Assembly (NCBI GenBank): GCA_003344405.1
Contig: NOWV01000144.1
Span: 124,001-188,000, forward strand
Reading direction: 5' to 3'
DNA length: 64,000 nt
Source of the DNA: Trichoplax sp. H2
Lineage: Eukaryota; Placozoa; Uniplacotomia; Trichoplacea
Position numbers and translations under genes: made by a program. Positions 61,201-64,000 of the stretch are shown here, piece after piece. Each line of letters opens with the position of its first letter. Within the stretch, counting starts at the first letter, position 1. Below the pieces are notes generated by a model, which saw only the letters and a program-made list of their open reading frames with translations, was not told where the DNA came from and searched no databases.

Positions 61201-64000
61201 TAAAAGGCAAGGGTGCCGGTAATGTTACCGTGCGGATGGTATCGAATGTTGAAAAAACTGTAGAGGTGAAGCAGGGAATGAGGACAAAGTAAGTATGTCT
61301 TTTGGAGTTGTCTTTGCCTCATGCATTTGAATTTAAGAGATTGTATTAATTTCTTACAGATTTCAAGATCAATTTCCAGAGTCATTCCCATATCGTGCTA
61401 AAGCCCTATTCGTTTTTGAAGAAATTGACGGAACAGATGTATGCTTCTTTGGTATGCATGTTCAGGAATATGGAACAGATTGCTCACCCCCTAACAAAAG
61501 GTAAGATGTTTTAAATGATGATGCGATATCTTTCATGTATTATGAACATTCGTAGTACAACTGTATTAACATCGGTTTTATATGGCTTTTTCATTATATC
61601 ATAATTACTAAAGAAACTGATAACGTTTCCATATTCTATGTCCATTGCAGACGAGTATATGTATCATATCTGGACAGCGTACATTTTTTCAAGCCTAGCA
61701 ATCTTCGAACTGATGTATATCATGAGATTCTCATTGGTTATCTCGAATTTGTTAAGAAAATTGGGTGCGTTTAAACTTCGATATTGTTATTAAATTTTGC
61801 AGGCTCTTAGGGTTCCTTATTCTATTATCATATTTAGTTATACAATGGCACATATTTGGGCTTGTCCTCCAAGCGAAGGTGATGACTATATCTTTCACTG
61901 TCATCCACCTGAGCAAAAGATACCCAAACCTAAGCGCCTGCAAGAGTGGTACAAAAGGATGCTTGATAAGGCCAAGAAAGAGAGTGTAGTTGTTGATTAC
62001 AAGGTTAGTTTAAGTTGCGAGACAATCTTTTTAGCGTATAATTATAAATATCAATTTCTATCGATTATTGACTTATAGGATATCCATAGAATGTCACAGG
62101 AAGAAAACATTACCAGTGCTAATCAGTTGGCATATTTCGAGGGCGATTTCTGGCCAAATGTTCTAGAAGAGAATATTAAGGAAATAGATCAAGAAGAGCA
62201 GGAGAGAAAGGCGAGTGCGGCGGCTGAAGCTGCTGGACAGGTAGACAACAGCGTTAGCTGTGGCTTGGATTATTCAGAAAGCTCGATATTAGATAGATTA
62301 GATCAAGTATTGATCATGCTTTCGTGATTCATTGTTTTAGGGCTCTAATGGTACGAAAAAAACGGCAAAGAAGGGGAAAATGAAGAAAAATAGCAAAAGT
62401 AAGACAAATAATACACGAAAAAATAAAAAGAATCCATATGCTGGAACGGATCTTACGCAGCGGCTATTTGCAACTATGGAAAAACATAAAGAGGTTCTTT
62501 ATTATCAGTGCTATTCTCACTGTTTTCATAACTGAAGAAACATAACCCTATTTCATTATGTTTAACATCTTTAGGTATTCTTTGTCATCCGATTATACTC
62601 TGTGGAAGAGGCGAAAGAAGTACCAGATATAAAAGATCCAGACTTAGTCATGTCTTGTGATTTAATGGATGGTCGTGATGCATTTTTAACGTTAGCTCGT
62701 GAAAAGCACTTTGAATTTTCCTCATTAAGGCGAGCAAAGTACTCGACAATAGCAATGCTAGTAGAATTGCATAATCAAGGGCAAGACAGATTCGTATACA
62801 CGTGTAACAATTGTAGTAATCACGTTGAAACAAGATACCATTGTTCGATATGTGATGTAAGTATATCGTTGCATCAGTATTATGATAATATGTCTGTAAT
62901 AATTTCTATCCTGAATTTTTTAGGACTTTGATTTATGTTTATCCTGTTATGATAAATTTGGACATGAACACAAAATGGAGAAATTGGGCTTAGATTTAGG
63001 GAATGAATGTAATGGTGATGATAAATCTCGAAATCCACAAGAATCACGACGCCTATCAATACAACGATGTGTCTGGTCATTGCAGCATGCTTGTACTTGC
63101 CCTGGATGCGATGTAAAAAGTTGTAATAAAATGAAGTGGATAGTTCAGCATAGTAAGAACTGTAAAACGAAAAACTCTGGTTGTCATGTTTGCAAGCAGC
63201 TCATAGCACTTTGTTGCTATCATGCAAAAACTTGTAACGATAACCATTGTCCAGTTCCATTCTGTTCAAGTATTAAACAAAAATTACGTATGCAGCAGAT
63301 GCAACGTGATCAATGGACAAGAAGGCGAATGGCTGTAATGCAAACTAGTACTCCTGCATACAATAACCAATTTGTCTCCCAAGAGCCTATTCAACAAACT
63401 GTTAGAAGTCAAGTTGCATATAATTCGATGCAGGGTGGTCCTTCTCGTGGACCACCTAACAACATCGGCTCTAAGGACGCATTAAAACAAGGACGTAATC
63501 CTCATACAATGCAAATTGGTATGGGTAGAGGGCAATTACGAAACGCATCACCATCGTTGATCTCACAGTCACCATCATCTCTGGGTAATAATCCTGCTGT
63601 TGGGCGACAAACGTTTACATCTTCAGAAAATAATTATCAACCTTATCGAAATCCTGTACGACCGGACATTAATAGAAATTTAAATCGAAACAGTGACCTT
63701 GCCCAACAACATATGGATCCTTCAAAAGCGCCTAAAGTTATGACAGAACAAAAACAGAAAATGCTACAGATGTTACAAAATAACTATCAACATTCTGTAC
63801 CTAATAATGTTAATCAGAACCCAACAAATAGTATGACTGGAAACTATGTGAAATCTGCTCAAGATCCATCAAATCAATTCCATCCCAATAAGCAAGTGCA
63901 ACTGCAACAACAAATGAATAAGCAGCAAATATATCCTGGCCAAGCTAACCCAACAATGCAACGCTTGAATAATCAGCCAAATAGGCAACATTTTCAACAA
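55264..64000 (+). CDS. CREBBP: CBP/p300 histone acetyltransferase co-activator, 3' truncated by window
   Basis: Thirty exons join in phase into 1,519 codons, still open at 64000: 55264-55366, 56681-57102, 57369-57476, 57722-57917, 58112-58210, 58296-58355, 58437-58469, 58553-58607, 58734-58787, 58878-58992, 59107-59185, 59257-59378, 59496-59622, 59682-59797, 59886-59972, 60049-60132, 60210-60278, 60385-60473, 60558-60638, 60718-60792, 60861-60938, 61013-61080, 61147-61288, 61360-61500, 61651-61764, 61838-62003, 62079-62240, 62341-62493, 62575-62856, 62924 on. Domain order: N-terminal [15 protein letters not shown]1, KIX, bromodomain, RING/PHD, HAT, Lys-rich autoinhibitory loop, ZZ, TAZ2, Gln-rich tail. 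CBP/p300 acetylates histones and many factors in the nucleus and scaffolds enhancer complexes. One ancestral CBP/p300 gene is expected outside vertebrates, so either symbol fits. Confidence 0.97.
57722..58210 (+). CDS. CREBBP: CBP/p300 TAZ1 domain exons
   Basis: Two exons encode the first transcriptional-adaptor zinc finger: [16 protein letters not shown], then [19 protein letters not shown], and in the second exon [14 protein letters not shown] and DCPICG. The HCCC zinc ligand sets are all visible. TAZ1 binds activation domains such as those of HIF-1alpha and STAT2 in vertebrates. Confidence 0.95.
58734..59185 (+). CDS. CREBBP: CBP/p300 KIX domain exons
   Basis: Three exons (58734-58787, 58878-58992, 59107-59185) encode [35 protein letters not shown], then [18 protein letters not shown]. 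They match the three KIX helices and the YYHLLAEKIYKI helix that binds phosphorylated KID and MLL. The binding Tyr (YY) is kept. Confidence 0.95.
59682..60132 (+). CDS. CREBBP: CBP/p300 bromodomain exons
   Basis: Exons 59682-59797, 59886-59972 and 60049-60132 encode [28 protein letters not shown] and [18 protein letters not shown]. The acetyl-lysine-reading Asn of the 'AWLYN' motif is intact, and P-MDL-TI spacing is canonical. Confidence 0.95.
61360..62493 (+). CDS. CREBBP: CBP/p300 HAT domain and autoinhibitory loop exons
   Basis: The catalytic core reads [48 protein letters not shown] and FEGDFWPNV. The residues equivalent to p300 Trp1436 (HIWACPP) and Tyr1467 (EWYK) are present, so the enzyme should be active. 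Exon 62341-62493 begins with a Lys-rich stretch ([16 protein letters not shown]) equivalent to the autoacetylated loop, then [11 protein letters not shown] resumes the core. Confidence 0.95.
62575..63300 (+). CDS. CREBBP: CBP/p300 ZZ and TAZ2 zinc-domain coding region
   Basis: The ZZ finger ([26 protein letters not shown]) spans the intron at 62857-62923. TAZ2 follows with [45 protein letters not shown] and CPVPFC. All expected Cys/His zinc ligands are visible. After about 63300 the sequence turns into a Gln/Asn/Pro/Ser-rich tail without domains, as in other CBP proteins. Confidence 0.93.

Noticed and set aside
1-64000. tRNA, rRNA or other structured RNA genes
   Set aside because: No B-box (GGTTCRANYCC) with a matching A-box and acceptor stem was seen on either strand, and no rRNA-like segments.

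Overview
The window is nuclear DNA from an animal. It is AT-rich, its genes are dense with short introns (about 60-800 bp, GT-AG with a few GC-AG), and the encoded proteins match conserved animal families (CBP/p300, TFIIIA, Gemin8, SPATA4, TMEM33, CCDC138). Compact introns, strong exon conservation with human and a large novel adhesion-type protein suggest an early-branching metazoan, most likely a placozoan of the Trichoplax/Hoilungia type. That assignment is inference. All gene models were spliced by hand, using open frame, splice-site motifs and matching intron phases.

Layout: 1-3306 has no recognised gene. 3307-7856 (+) is CCDC138 in 16 exons. 9761-17906 (-) is a large low-complexity/ankyrin-repeat gene that appears to end in an ADP-ribosyltransferase-like domain. 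17907-22431 is mostly non-coding, with a foldback (MITE-like) element, a palindromic TACTGTAC-rich tract and one possible first exon. 22432-24445 (+) is TMEM33 without its N-terminal exons; it has a duplicated exon and a 23-nt microexon. 25915-27517 (-) is GEMIN8. 30126-31778 (-) is SPATA4, and 32520-34651 (+) is GTF3A (TFIIIA), arranged head to head. 35293-48903 (-) is one giant secreted-protein gene of about 2,790 codons with LamG-like domains, one cadherin repeat, an array of cadherin/VCBS-like beta-sandwich units and receptor L-like domains at the C-terminus. 48904-55263 is non-coding and full of tandem repeats and TACTGTAC palindromes. 55264 to the end (+) is the CBP/p300 gene, 30 exons so far, from the N-terminal motif through TAZ1, KIX, bromodomain, RING/PHD, HAT, ZZ and TAZ2 into the Gln-rich tail, cut by the window edge.

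The genes are not a pathway. They are a mixed set of housekeeping and regulatory loci (5S rRNA transcription, snRNP assembly, ER/nuclear-envelope membrane, centrosome, sperm/cilia, acetyltransferase co-activator) beside two lineage-specific-looking genes. Local tandem duplication recurs at several scales: an in-frame duplication in the ankyrin gene, an exon duplication in TMEM33, intron duplications in the giant gene, and an intergenic array near 50.5 kb.
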